Source: Streptomyces goshikiensis (GTDB taxonomy: Bacteria > Actinomycetota > Actinomycetes > Streptomycetales > Streptomycetaceae). Taken from it: 64,000 nt of DNA. Below the pieces are notes generated by a model. It saw only the letters and a program-made list of their open reading frames with translations. It ran no database searches and had not been told where the DNA came from. Shown piece by piece: positions 1 through 8,414 of this stretch; positions within the stretch are counted from its first letter, which is position 1, and each line of letters starts with the position of its first letter. The position numbers and the translations under genes are program-made. Location of the stretch: assembly GCF_014650555.1 (NCBI RefSeq), contig NZ_BMVE01000002.1, forward strand, positions 372,001 to 436,000, written 5' to 3'.

Positions 1-976
1 GCTCCGCGTGGTGGACGGCCTGCGTCAGCGCCTGCCGCATCTGCGCGGCCGATCCGATGGCACAGTCCAGCCGGGTCGCCGCGACCATCTCGATGATGGT
101 CTTCACCCCCCGGCCCTCCTCGCCCACCCGGCGCGCCCAGGTCCGGTCGAACTCCACCTCCGACGACGCGTTCGACCGGTTGCCCAGCTTGTCCTTCAGC
201 CGCTGGAGCGCGAACGCGTTGCGGGAGCCGTCCGGCAGCACCCGCGGCACCAGGAAGCAGGTCAGCCCGCCCGGGGCCTGCGCCAGCACCAGGAACCCGT
301 CGCACATCGGCGCCGAACAGAACCACTTGTGCCCGGTCAGCAGGTACTCCCCGGCGGCGTCCAGCGCCGTCGCCGTCGTCGTGTTCGCCCGGACGTCGCT
401 GCCGCCCTGCTTCTCCGTCATCCCCATGCCGAACAGCACGCCGGCCTTGGTGGCCGGCGGCCGCAGCTCCCGCTCGTAGAGGTGCGAGGTCAGCAGCGGC
501 TCCCAGACGGAGGCCAGCTCCGGATCCACCCGCAGCGCCGGCACCGCCGCGTGCGTCATCGAGACCGGGCAGCCGTGCCCCGCCTCGGCCTGCGACCAGA
601 CGAAGAACCCCGCCGCGCGGCGCAGATGCCCGGCGGGGCGCCCCCACGCGTCGGTGAGGCCCGCGCCGACGGCCTTGCCGAGGAGCCGGTGCCAGGCCGG
701 GTGGAAGTCCACCTCGTCGATCCGGTTGCCGTAGCGGTCGTGGGTGACCAGTCTCGGCGGGTTCTCGTTCGCCTGCCGGGCCCATTCCTGGGCCTGCGCC
801 GAACCCGCGGCGCGCCCGAGGACGGTGAGGTCGTCCCGCACCTCTCCGAGGAGTTCGGGTGGCGCGTCGGACAGGTGCCTTTCCAGGGCCTCGGTGAGGA
901 CCCGGTCGCCGCCGAAGACGTCGTACGCCACCAGGGGCGGAGCCTGGTTGCCGACTGTGTGGGTGGTGGCTGCCAT
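1..976 (-). CDS. AidB-like acyl-CoA dehydrogenase family protein (partial, 3' end missing)
   Basis: The first 325 codons are in the window and the gene runs off the left edge. The N-terminus (NQAPPLVAYDVFGGD) and the later stretches 'GMTEKQGGSDVRANTT' and 'GHKWFCSAPMCDGFLVLAQ' are characteristic of the AidB/DNA-alkylation-response branch of the acyl-CoA dehydrogenase flavoproteins; the first carries the conserved Thr-Glu-Lys-x-Gly-Gly-Ser-Asp FAD-binding segment. AidB binds FAD and DNA in E. coli; the physiological reaction of actinobacterial homologues is not established. The ATG start at 976 lies only 17 bp from the start of the divergent yihY gene, so promoters must overlap coding sequence. 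The family is secure; a repair role is inference. Confidence 0.88.
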   Translation of the reverse strand, partial: MAATTHTVGNQAPPLVAYDVFGGDRVLTEALERHLSDAPPELLGEVRDDLTVLGRAAGSAQAQEWARQANENPPRLVTHDRYGNRIDEVDFHPAWHRLLGKAVGAGLTDAWGRPAGHLRRAAGFFVWSQAEAGHGCPVSMTHAAVPALRVDPELASVWEPLLTSHLYERELRPPATKAGVLFGMGMTEKQGGSDVRANTTTATALDAAGEYLLTGHKWFCSAPMCDGFLVLAQAPGGLTCFLVPRVLPDGSRNAFALQRLKDKLGNRSNASSEVEFDRTWARRVGEEGRGVKTIIEMVAATRLDCAIGSAAQMRQALTQAVHHAE

Positions 977-993
977 GCGGATACCGTAAGGAC

Positions 994-2109
994 GTGCAGC
1001 CAGCAAAAGAAACACCCGAGCGGATCCCAGGGCGGCTCCACCGGGCACGTGCCCTCTACCGCAACGTATCCAAGCGAAAAATGGCCTGGCTGCTGCTGAA
1101 AGACACCGTCAATTCGTGCATCGAGTACCGGATCCTGGGGCTGGCGGCCGAGGCGGCGTTCTTCACGCTGCTGTCGCTGCCGCCGCTGTTCCTCGGCCTC
1201 CTCGGCCTGCTCGGGTACGTGGACGGCTGGACCGGTGGCACCTTCGTGGCCAGCATCGAGGAGAACATCCTGGGCGCGGTCGGCACCGTGCTCTCCGACC
1301 GGGGCGTCAACGACATCGCCAAACCGATGCTGGACGACGTCACCAGCCGCGGCCGCCCCGACCTGATCTCCCTCGGATTCGCCTTCGCCCTGTGGTCCGG
1401 CTCGCGCGCCGTCAACGTCTTCATCGACACCATCACCGTCATGTACGGGCTCGACGGGCAGCGCGGGATCGTCAAGACCCGGCTGCTGTCCTTCCTGCTG
1501 TACGTGATCGCGCTGGTGATCGGGGCGATCGTGCTGCCGCTGATGGTGGCCGGCCCGGACGCGGTGGTGCGGCTGGTGCCCTGGAGCACCGAGGTGATCG
1601 CGGTGCTGTACTGGCCGACCGTCACCCTGCTGTCCATCGCCTTCCTGACCACGCTCTACCACGTGTCCGTGCCCGTGCGTTCGCCGTGGATCGAGGACGT
1701 CCCGGGCGCGCTGGTCGCACTCGCCATGTGGGTGCTGGGCTCGTTCCTGCTGCGCATCTACCTCACCAACACCGTGGAAGGGCCGACGATCTACGGATCG
1801 CTGGCCGCGCCGGTCGCCGTGCTGCTGTGGATCGGCATCTCGGCCTTCGCCGTGCTCGTCGGCGCCGCCGTCAACGCCGCGATCGACCGGGTCTGGCCCT
1901 CGCTGGCCACGGCCGCCGCGCGCGAGGCGAACGAGCGGGTCCGGGAGGCGGAGGCCGCCCAGCTGGTGGCCCGCGCCGCCGCCTGGCGGGCCCTCGCCGA
2001 GGGGGAGTCCGAGGACGACGAGGACGCCGGGATGCCCTCGGAGTTCCCCGAGCGGTGGTCGAAGTTCCTCCCCCCGGAGGACTACACCTCGCGCCTGCGC
2101 AAGCACTGA
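994..2109 (+). CDS. YihY/BrkB family inner-membrane protein
   Basis: A 371-residue polytopic protein. The segment from about residue 46 (GLAAEAAFFTLLSLPPLFLG) is the family signature region, followed by about six hydrophobic helices. The C-terminus is cytoplasmic-looking, Ala/Glu-rich and acidic (about 300-371). YihY/BrkB proteins were once called ribonuclease BN, but that assignment was withdrawn and the function is unknown; a transport or envelope role is inferred. The GTG at 994 has only AAGGA one base upstream, so either the message is leaderless or translation starts at the ATG at 1081; the sequence from 994 looks coding (conserved-looking basic stretch before the first helix). It diverges from the aidB-like gene. 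Confidence 0.85.
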   Translation: MQPAKETPERIPGRLHRARALYRNVSKRKMAWLLLKDTVNSCIEYRILGLAAEAAFFTLLSLPPLFLGLLGLLGYVDGWTGGTFVASIEENILGAVGTVLSDRGVNDIAKPMLDDVTSRGRPDLISLGFAFALWSGSRAVNVFIDTITVMYGLDGQRGIVKTRLLSFLLYVIALVIGAIVLPLMVAGPDAVVRLVPWSTEVIAVLYWPTVTLLSIAFLTTLYHVSVPVRSPWIEDVPGALVALAMWVLGSFLLRIYLTNTVEGPTIYGSLAAPVAVLLWIGISAFAVLVGAAVNAAIDRVWPSLATAAAREANERVREAEAAQLVARAAAWRALAEGESEDDEDAGMPSEFPERWSKFLPPEDYTSRLRKH

Positions 2110-2129
2110 ACCCGCCGTAGCCTGGCCCT

Positions 2130-2864
2130 GTGTACGAGGAACGGGACTCCCGGCTGGTCCCCGGCGCGGTGCTGTGGCGGGCCGCCGGTCCGGGCCGGGC
2201 CGTCCTGCCCGACGGGTGCATGGACCTGATGTGGGTGTCCGGCCGGCTCGTGGTGGCGGGACCCGACACCGGACCGCACCCCGCCGGGGAGGTGCCGGGC
2301 CGCGCCGTCGCGGGACTGCGCTTCGCACCGGGGACGGCCCCCGCGCTGCTCGGCGTACCGGCCCGCGAGCTGCGCGACCTGCGCGTCGACCTCGCCGACC
2401 TGTGGCCGGGCCCCGAGGTCCGCCGGACCGGCGAGCGGATCGCCGCGTACGAGGACCCCTGTGCGGGCCTTGAGGCCGCGGCCCGTCGCCGCGCCGCCGC
2501 GACCGCGCCGCCGGACCCGCTCCTCGGCGAGGTCGTGGCCCGGCTCCGGGCGGGGGAGGGCGTCGCCGCCACCGCCGCCGCCGTCGGGCTCGGGGAGCGC
2601 CGGCTGCACCGGCTCTCGCTCGACGCCTTCGGGTACGGCCCCCGGCTGCTGGGCCGGGTGCTGCGGCTCCAGCGGGCCCTCGCGCTGTCCCGGCGGGGGC
2701 TGGCGCAGGCCGAGGTGGCGTACGCCGCGGGCTACGCCGACCAGGCCCACCTGACGCGCGAGGTGCGGGCGCTGGCCGGGGTCACGCCCGGGGCCTACGC
2801 GGCGGGCTGGGCCGGGGCGAACAGCGAGACCTCGCAGCCGTCGGGGTCGAGGACGACCGCGTAG
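2130..2864 (+). CDS. AraC family transcriptional regulator (N-terminal DUF6597-type domain)
   Basis: A 244-residue regulator starting at GTG 2130, 20 bp after yihY. Residues about 10-100 match the N-terminal sensor domain often found in AraC-type regulators (the [20 protein letters not shown] segment is typical). Residues about 130-225 hold two helix-turn-helix units with the AraC C-terminal pattern ([20 protein letters not shown] then [10 protein letters not shown]). The ligand is unknown. Its last 70 bp overlap the convergent VOC gene on the other strand, so both genes are probably real and tail-overlapping. The pairing of an AraC regulator with a glyoxalase-fold protein is common in Streptomyces and suggests, but does not show, a shared role. 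Confidence 0.87.
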   Translation: MYEERDSRLVPGAVLWRAAGPGRAVLPDGCMDLMWVSGRLVVAGPDTGPHPAGEVPGRAVAGLRFAPGTAPALLGVPARELRDLRVDLADLWPGPEVRRTGERIAAYEDPCAGLEAAARRRAAATAPPDPLLGEVVARLRAGEGVAATAAAVGLGERRLHRLSLDAFGYGPRLLGRVLRLQRALALSRRGLAQAEVAYAAGYADQAHLTREVRALAGVTPGAYAAGWAGANSETSQPSGSRTTA

Positions 2865-3208
2865 CGCTGCCCCCAGAACGCGTCCCAGGGCGCCAGGTGG
2901 CCGGTGTGTCCCGCCCCGGTCAACTCGCTGTACACGGCGTCCACCTCGGCGGGGGACCCGCACAGGAAGGCCAGCCCCACGCGGCCGCCGTCGGCCGGGC
3001 GGGCCCACGACGGATCGAAGGAGCGGACTACCTCCTCCGTGTCCCAGCCGATCCGCAGCCCGCCGGGCAGCGAGGCCTCCACGTGCGGCTCGGACTCCGC
3101 TCCGGCCGGGACGTCGATGCCGAGACGGCGGTAGAAGGCGAGCGAGGCGGCCATGTCGGAGACGACGAGGCCGATCATGTCGAGTCGGGGAGTGGTTCGA
3201 GGAGTCAT
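2795..3208 (-). CDS. VOC (glyoxalase/bleomycin-resistance fold) family protein
   Basis: A 137-residue single-repeat pair of beta-alpha-beta-beta-beta modules. The opening '[20 protein letters not shown]' and the closing '[16 protein letters not shown]' are the two hallmarks of the VOC superfamily; the Asp-Pro-Asp-Gly and Glu near the end are the usual second-module positions. Members include glyoxalases, dioxygenases and drug-binding proteins, so the substrate cannot be assigned. The start ATG at 3208 fits the family start. The 3' end overlaps the convergent AraC regulator by 70 bp. Confidence 0.9.
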   Translation of the reverse strand: MTPRTTPRLDMIGLVVSDMAASLAFYRRLGIDVPAGAESEPHVEASLPGGLRIGWDTEEVVRSFDPSWARPADGGRVGLAFLCGSPAEVDAVYSELTGAGHTGHLAPWDAFWGQRYAVVLDPDGCEVSLFAPAQPAA

Positions 3209-3363
3209 GCGGCCAGGCTAGGAGCGGTCCGGACCACCGGTCTTGAACGAATCGGACAGCGGACGGAAAAAGAATTCGCGTGGGGTCAGGGGCGGTTGTT
3301 ACGGTGGGGCCGTTCCCGCCGAGCGGTGCGGAACCGTCGTATGACACGGAGGTGAGCTCGTTG

Positions 3364-3438
3364 ATGACTGTCGTCGCGCAGGGCGCTGTTGCCCGCACTC
3401 AGAAGACCATCAATGTCACTTCCGTGGCCTCCGGCTGA
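3364..3438 (+). CDS. Short leader ORF upstream of rsgA (24 residues)
   Basis: ATG at 3364 preceded by an almost perfect Shine-Dalgarno (GGAGGTGAG, 3348-3356) at 7-base spacing; an in-frame TTG lies one codon upstream. It encodes 24 residues beginning MTVVAQGAVARTQKT, with no hydrophobic stretch or amino-acid run that would mark a classical attenuator. The TGA at 3436-3438 is followed by a GC hairpin (3453-3470) and then the rsgA TTG start at 3502. The strong ribosome site makes translation likely. Whether the product matters or the act of translation regulates rsgA is unknown. Confidence 0.45.
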   Translation: MTVVAQGAVARTQKTINVTSVASG

Positions 3439-3501
3439 CCTCACACCTCTTCGCGCGCCGCCGAGCGCGCGCTGCCGGGGCCACCCTGTGAAGGGTTCCC
3501 C

Positions 3502-4605
3502 TTGTCTCTCTCTTCTCCGCTCTCCTCCCCTCTCTCCTCCCTGACCCCCCTGGGCTGGGACGCGGCGTGGGAGGCCGAGTTCGCCCCCCACGCCGAACAG
3601 GGCCTGGTTCCCGGTCGCGTGGTGCGGGTGGACCGCGGCCAGTGCGACGTCATGACCGCGGACGGCATCGTCCGCGCCGACACCGCCTTCGTCACCCCGC
3701 ACGACCCGCTGCGCGTCATCTGCACCGGTGACTGGGCAGCGGTGGAGGCGGCCGGCAACCCCCGGTACGTGAAGACGTACCTGCCGCGCCGGACCGCCTT
3801 CGTGCGCTCCACGTCCTCGCAGCGGTCCGAGGGGCAGATCCTCGCCGCCAACGTCGACCACGCGATCATCGCGGTCTCCCTGGCCGTCGAGCTGGACCTC
3901 GGCCGCATCGAGCGCTTCCTGGCGCTCGCCTGGGAGTCGGGCGCGCAGCCGCTGGTCGTCCTGACCAAGGCGGACCTCATAGCGGACCCGGTGACGCTCG
4001 CGCACCTGGTCCAGGACGTGGAGACCACCGCCCCCGGCGTCGACGTCCTCACCGTCTCCTCCCACACCGGGGAGGGAACGGACGTCCTGGCGGCGGTCGT
4101 CGCCGGCGGTACGAGCGTGCTCCTCGGCATCTCCGGCGCGGGCAAGTCCACCCTGGCGAACGCGCTGCTCGGCGCGGACGTCATGGAGGTGCGGGCCACC
4201 CGCGACGTGGACGGCAAGGGCCGGCACACGACGACCACCCGCAACCTGCTCGCCCTGCCCGGCGGCGGCGTCCTGATCGACACCCCGGGGCTGCGCGGCG
4301 TCGGCCTCTGGGACGCCGAGGCCGGCGTCGGCCAGGTCTTCTCGGAGATCGAGGAGTACGCGGCGCGGTGCCGCTTCCACGACTGCGCGCACGAGGCGGA
4401 GCCGGGCTGCGCGGTGCTGGCGGCGGTCGGGTCCGGGGAACTGCCGGAACGGCGCCTGGAGAGCTACCGCAAGCTGATGCGGGAGAACCAGCGGATCGTC
4501 GCCAAGACGGACGCCCGCCTCCGCTCCGAGATCCGCCGCGACTGGCGCCTGAAGGCCGCGGAAGGCCGCGCCAACCACGCGGCCAAGCGCACCGGCCGAG
4601 CCTGA
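3502..4605 (+). CDS. rsgA: Ribosome small-subunit-dependent GTPase A
   Basis: A 367-residue circularly permuted GTPase that releases assembly factors from, and checks, the maturing 30S subunit. The motif order is the RsgA hallmark: G4 TKAD near residue 154, then the P-loop GISGAGKST near 210, the switch region with RHTTTTR, and G3 DTPG near 260. It ends with a zinc-binding Cys-x4-Cys/His-x-Cys cluster (CRFHDCAHEAEPGC, about 290-304) and a basic helical tail. An OB-like domain precedes the G domain. The TTG start at 3502 has GAAGGG at a suitable distance. A short translated-looking ORF precedes it, and a bidirectional terminator follows at 4620. Confidence 0.95.
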   Translation: MSLSSPLSSPLSSLTPLGWDAAWEAEFAPHAEQGLVPGRVVRVDRGQCDVMTADGIVRADTAFVTPHDPLRVICTGDWAAVEAAGNPRYVKTYLPRRTAFVRSTSSQRSEGQILAANVDHAIIAVSLAVELDLGRIERFLALAWESGAQPLVVLTKADLIADPVTLAHLVQDVETTAPGVDVLTVSSHTGEGTDVLAAVVAGGTSVLLGISGAGKSTLANALLGADVMEVRATRDVDGKGRHTTTTRNLLALPGGGVLIDTPGLRGVGLWDAEAGVGQVFSEIEEYAARCRFHDCAHEAEPGCAVLAAVGSGELPERRLESYRKLMRENQRIVAKTDARLRSEIRRDWRLKAAEGRANHAAKRTGRA

Positions 4606-4619
4606 CCCCGGCGCACCCC

Positions 4620-4646
4620 GCCCCGCCCGGCCGCGCCGGGCGGGGT
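4620..4646. terminator. Hairpin terminator between rsgA and the PPOX gene
   Basis: Perfect 10-bp stem CCCCGCCCGG / CCGGGCGGGG at 4621-4630 and 4636-4645 with a 5-base loop. It sits 15 bp after rsgA and 23 bp after the convergent PPOX gene, so it probably serves both. It has no U-tract, as is usual in Streptomyces. Confidence 0.7.
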
Positions 4647-4668
4647 GTCGGGTCGTGCGGCGGGGCCG

Positions 4669-5049
4669 TCAGGCTTCGTCGAGGCCCCAGGCGAAGACCT
4701 TTTCCGGGTGGATCCGGATGACCTCCGGGCTGAAGTGCGGGCCCAGCGCGTGCGGGCCGACCTCCAGCGTGGCGCGACCGCGGATCTCGATGCCCCTGAC
4801 CCGCCACGGCCGGGTGCTCACCAGGTCGTCCACCACCAGCGCCAGCCGCGGGTTGCCCCGCAGGTTGCGCCACTTCTTCGTCGTGCCCATCGCCAGGCCG
4901 CCGACGAGGACCGTCCCGTCCTCCTGCGGGAAGAACCCCACCGGGTTCGCCTGCGGCTGCCCGGCCGCGTCCACCGTCGCCAGCCGCCCCAGGTGCTGCG
5001 ACGTGAGGTACGCCTGCTCCGCCTCGCTGAAACCCTTGAACTCCGTCAT
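4669..5049 (-). CDS. PPOX-class F420-dependent oxidoreductase
   Basis: A 126-residue split-barrel flavin/deazaflavin-binding protein. The opening 'MTEFKGFSEAEQAYLTSQHL', then 'GRLATVDAAGQPQANPVGFF', is the family pattern, and 'MGTTKKWRNLRGNPRLALVV' is the cofactor-phosphate-contacting segment. Actinobacterial members use cofactor F420 to reduce or bind varied substrates; the substrate here is unknown. I chose the ATG at 5049, which has GAGGGTGGGG just upstream, over an upstream in-frame start at 5085 that would add 12 Ala/Gly/Arg residues. The strand and terminator place it as a single transcription unit. Confidence 0.9.
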   Translation of the reverse strand: MTEFKGFSEAEQAYLTSQHLGRLATVDAAGQPQANPVGFFPQEDGTVLVGGLAMGTTKKWRNLRGNPRLALVVDDLVSTRPWRVRGIEIRGRATLEVGPHALGPHFSPEVIRIHPEKVFAWGLDEA

Positions 5050-5129
5050 ACGCCCCACCCTCGCAGCGCCGCCGGCCCCCCGCATCGGACCTTCGGCCGA
5101 GCTGCCCCTCGGCCCCCGGCACTACGCCG

Positions 5130-5612
5130 TCAGCCGGCCAGGACGACGCCCAGCCAGCCCGCCACGACCAGCAGGCACGCGAACAGTTCCACCAGGACGC
5201 TCGTACCGACCGCCCGCATCACCGCGCGGACCGAGGCCCGGGCCTCGCCGGAGGTGCCCAGGCGCAGGCGCTCGCACAGGTAGATGCCGCCCACGAACCC
5301 CGGCACCGCGCCCACCACCGGGAGCACCACGAAACCCACCAGCGCGCCCGCACCCGCGTACACCGCCATCCGGGTGGTCACGCCCACCCCCCGCAGCCGT
5401 CGCGGCGGCAGCAGCCACTTCACCACCTGGACCACCAGCAGCAGCGCCGTCGCCGAGACCAGCAGCGTCCACGCCGGCGACGACCGCTCGTGCAACGCCC
5501 ACCACAGCAGCCCCGCCCACACCAGCCACGTCCCCGGCACGCCCGGTACCAGCACCCCCACCACGCCGAGCGCCAGCACCAGCCCCACCAGGAGCAGCTG
5601 AGGCAGATCCAT
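5130..5612 (-). CDS. DUF456 domain-containing small membrane protein
   Basis: A 160-residue protein, nearly all hydrophobic, with about four or five membrane helices. The start 'LLLVGLVLALGVVGVLVPGV' with a following P-G-x-W segment and the later 'VGAVPGFVGGIYLCERLRLG' are the two glycine-rich halves of DUF456. The function is unknown. It is 80 bp downstream of and on the same strand as nothing closely linked; the LuxR-type gene starts 24 bp upstream of its start and is on the same strand, so the two may be cotranscribed. Confidence 0.88.
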   Translation of the reverse strand: MDLPQLLLVGLVLALGVVGVLVPGVPGTWLVWAGLLWWALHERSSPAWTLLVSATALLLVVQVVKWLLPPRRLRGVGVTTRMAVYAGAGALVGFVVLPVVGAVPGFVGGIYLCERLRLGTSGEARASVRAVMRAVGTSVLVELFACLLVVAGWLGVVLAG

Positions 5613-5636
5613 CTGCTCAGCGTGACCGACCGGCGC

Positions 5637-6668
5637 CTATCGGGCCACCCAGCCCCGGTCGTACGCGTACCAGCCCAGCTGGAGCCGCGTCGTGACCCCC
5701 GCCAGTTCCATCAGCCCCTTCACCCGCCGCTGCACCGTCCGCAGGCCCAGCTCCAGGTGCTTCGCCACGCTCGCGTCCGTCATCCCCGCCAGGAGGAGCG
5801 AGAGGACCTCCAGGTCCGTGGCGTCGGGGCCGCCGTCCGACTCCTCCGGGGCCCCGGCGGAGCCCAGCCGCAGCGGCAGCGACTCCCGCCACACCGCCTC
5901 GAACAGCCCCGTCAGCGAGTCCAGCAGCCCCGACGCGTGCACCACCAGCGCCGCCGGCTCCGCCCCGGGCGCCGTCAGCGGGACCATGGCCAGGGCGCGG
6001 TCCGCGATCACCAGCTTCGTCGGCACCTCGCCCGTCACCCGGATCCGCTCGCCCCGCGCCAGCGCCGTCGAGGCCTCGCGGATCCCCGCCGGCAGGGTCA
6101 GCACCTCCCGCTCGATCACCACCCGGTGCTCGACACCCCGCACGGAGGCCCGTTCCTCCGCCTCGTTCTCCCTCCCCGGCACCGCCCGGGACCGGCCGCC
6201 GACCAGCGCGCACACCTCCTGCGCCGCGCCCAGCCGGAGCTGGTGGAAGCGGTGCGCCACCGCGCTCGCGCCCGTCACCACCTCCACCAGGTCGTGCACC
6301 GCCGCCTCGGCGGCCTCCACCCGGTACTCCCGCGCCAGCGTCGCGGCCGCCAGCTCCGCCTGTTCCAGCTCCTGCCGCTGCCGGGTCAGCAGCGCTGCCA
6401 GCGCCACCCCCGGCGGGGCCGCCACCCACCGCCCCGGCCGGGCCGAGGACTGCGCCGCCAGCCCCTGCCGCTCCAGGTGCCGCAGGGCCCGCTCGGTCTG
6501 CGCCGCCGGCAGGGTCAGCCGGTGCGCGAGGTCCGGGACCTCCGCCGCGCCCAGCGCCACCAGCGCCCGGTACGCCGACTCCTGGCCCTCGTCCAGACCT
6601 ATCGCACCCAGCAACCCCAGCAATCCGCCCACCCCATTTCCGCACGGCGCCTGGCGGGAAGCGGCCAC
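5637..6668 (-). CDS. LuxR-type transcriptional regulator with N-terminal winged-helix (TrmB-like) domain
   Basis: Up to 343 residues. Residues about 20-90 form a winged helix (GLDEGQESAYRALVALGAAE and LTLPAAQTERALRHLERQGL). A central region with a helical linker and an alpha/beta sensor-like domain follows. Residues about 280-340 are a LuxR/GerE-type helix-turn-helix (LLLAGMTDASVAKHLELGLR). This two-HTH layout is frequent among orphan Streptomyces regulators. The start is uncertain: GTG 6668 gives the longest product and GTG 6632 a product lacking 12 residues. No response-regulator receiver domain is present. It diverges from the PP2C-like gene; the target is unknown. Confidence 0.85.
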   Translation of the reverse strand: MAASRQAPCGNGVGGLLGLLGAIGLDEGQESAYRALVALGAAEVPDLAHRLTLPAAQTERALRHLERQGLAAQSSARPGRWVAAPPGVALAALLTRQRQELEQAELAAATLAREYRVEAAEAAVHDLVEVVTGASAVAHRFHQLRLGAAQEVCALVGGRSRAVPGRENEAEERASVRGVEHRVVIEREVLTLPAGIREASTALARGERIRVTGEVPTKLVIADRALAMVPLTAPGAEPAALVVHASGLLDSLTGLFEAVWRESLPLRLGSAGAPEESDGGPDATDLEVLSLLLAGMTDASVAKHLELGLRTVQRRVKGLMELAGVTTRLQLGWYAYDRGWVAR

Positions 6669-6909
6669 GGCGCGAACCCGCCCCGGACATCATCGCCGCA
6701 CCCACCGCCACTCTGCCAAGATGGCGCCCCCGCGGCACCAACCACCGCAGGTCAGAAGCCACTTACGCGGTGACATCGCCGTGCAACGCAGGAGTTGGCC
6801 CGAATTCACCTGGGGCGAGCGATGAGCCCGATATCGCACGCGGCGGCCCGGGGGACCCCTTTCGGGTATTCGGCGTTTTTCGAAGGCCCTTCAGGCCGAG
6901 AATGGGGTC

Positions 6910-8349
6910 ATGAGTCAGCAGGGCGCGGAGGACTGGTGGCAGAAGCTGTACGAGGACCCCGAGGCGGGACCGGAGCCTGATCCCGGGGACACCCTGGACC
7001 ACCGGTTCCGCTCGGCGGCGGTGGTCGTGACCGACGCGCCGCCCGCCCGGCCCCCGGAACCGGTCCCGCTCCCGGGCCAGCGCCAGTCCGCCCCGGCCCC
7101 GGCCGCTGCGGACCCGGCCCTCCCGGACCTGACGGCCCCGGACCCGAAGGTCCCGCCCACCCGCCGCCCGGCCGGCCCGGGGGCGGACCCCGACCGGGGT
7201 CCGGCGGCCGGCGCGGATCAGCGTGCCGGTGAGGGGTCCGCCGTACCGGCCCCGCCGAGCGATCCGCGGCGGGCCGGGCCGACCGGATATGCGCTCGGGG
7301 ACGTGACGGTGCCGCCCGAGCCGCCGGCGTCGCGGTGGGGGACGCCCCGCGTGCAGGATCCGCCGGCCGCGGAACGGGAGCCGGAGCCGCAGACGCGCCA
7401 GGAGCCGCAGCCGGAGCGGGCCGAGCAGCCGCAGGCCCCCGCCCCCGCCCCCGCCCCGGAGTCCGCTCCCGACGGGCGGCGGCCCGAGGTGCGCCACCTC
7501 GGCGACCGCGCCCCGACCTACGCCGCCGAGCCGGGGTCGCTGCCCGTCGCCGACCCCGCCGACCTCGACCGGCAGATCCCCGACACCGTCCTGGAGGGGG
7601 CCCGCCACGGCACGTACACCCTGCGCGCCGCCTCCGTCCGCGGGGACTCCGCCCGCTACCGCGGCGAGGCCCGCCGGGACTTCCTGCTCACCGCCCGCTT
7701 CGGCACCGGCGACGACGCCCTCGTCCTCGTGGCCCTCGCGGGCGGCGACCGGGCCGCCCCCGGGGCCCGGGAGGCCGCCGCCGAGGTGTGCCACGGGGTG
7801 GCCTCCGCCATCGGACGCAGCCAGGAGCGCCTCGCGGCGGACATCCGCTCCGGCCGCCGCGACGCCCTGCGCTCGGGGCTCCAGCGGCTCACCGACCGCG
7901 GGTACGGCCGGCTGCGGGCCCGCGCCGCCGAGCTGGGCCTCGCCGAGGAGGACTACACGGCCGGGCTGCGGGGGCTGCTGCTCCCGGTGGATCCGCAGTG
8001 CAGGACCCGGGTCTGCTTCGGTACGGGCGCGGGCGGACTGTTCCGGCTCCGCGCCGGGCAGTGGCAGGACCTGGAGCCCGGGCCCGACCCCCGGGAGCCC
8101 GCCGCCGAGGACCCGGCCGACGGGGGCTTCCGCTTCCGCGCCTCCGTGGCCCGTCCGGGTGACACCCTGCTGTTGTGTTCCGGCGGCCTCGCGGACCCGA
8201 TGCGGGAGGAGGCCCTGCTTCCGGCGGCGCTCGCCGCCCGCTGGGCCGAGCCCGAGCCGCCGGGCCTGGCGGCGTTCCTCGCGGACACCCAGCTCCGCGT
8301 CAAGGGCTACGCCGACGACCGGACGGCCGCCGCCGTCTGGGAGGCGTAG
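6910..8349 (+). CDS. Degenerate PP2C-like protein with proline-rich N-terminus
   Basis: A 479-residue protein. Residues about 1-230 are low complexity, rich in Pro, Ala, Glu and Asp, opening with 'MSQQGAEDWWQKLYEDP'. From about 230 it follows the PP2C phosphatase layout: 'SVRGDSARYRGEARRDFLL' (motif 1 position), 'VALAGGDRAAPGAREAA' (usually VADGMGG), and 'GDTLLLCSGGLADPM' (usually SDGL). The metal-binding Asp residues expected in the last two motifs are replaced by Gly, so catalysis by the normal two-metal mechanism is doubtful. It may be a pseudophosphatase or a protein-binding module. A promoter region of about 240 bp separates it from the divergent LuxR gene. Confidence 0.78.
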   Translation: MSQQGAEDWWQKLYEDPEAGPEPDPGDTLDHRFRSAAVVVTDAPPARPPEPVPLPGQRQSAPAPAAADPALPDLTAPDPKVPPTRRPAGPGADPDRGPAAGADQRAGEGSAVPAPPSDPRRAGPTGYALGDVTVPPEPPASRWGTPRVQDPPAAEREPEPQTRQEPQPERAEQPQAPAPAPAPESAPDGRRPEVRHLGDRAPTYAAEPGSLPVADPADLDRQIPDTVLEGARHGTYTLRAASVRGDSARYRGEARRDFLLTARFGTGDDALVLVALAGGDRAAPGAREAAAEVCHGVASAIGRSQERLAADIRSGRRDALRSGLQRLTDRGYGRLRARAAELGLAEEDYTAGLRGLLLPVDPQCRTRVCFGTGAGGLFRLRAGQWQDLEPGPDPREPAAEDPADGGFRFRASVARPGDTLLLCSGGLADPMREEALLPAALAARWAEPEPPGLAAFLADTQLRVKGYADDRTAAAVWEA

Positions 8350-8414
8350 CCGGGCGGAACGTGCGTGGATGGAAGGCGCACCCGGCACAGCCGCACCGGA
8401 AAGGGCGCCACTCC

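Noticed and set aside
6795..6980. Plus-strand short ORF overlapping the PP2C-like start
   Set aside because: Overlaps the better-supported ATG at 6910 in another frame; no conservation clues.
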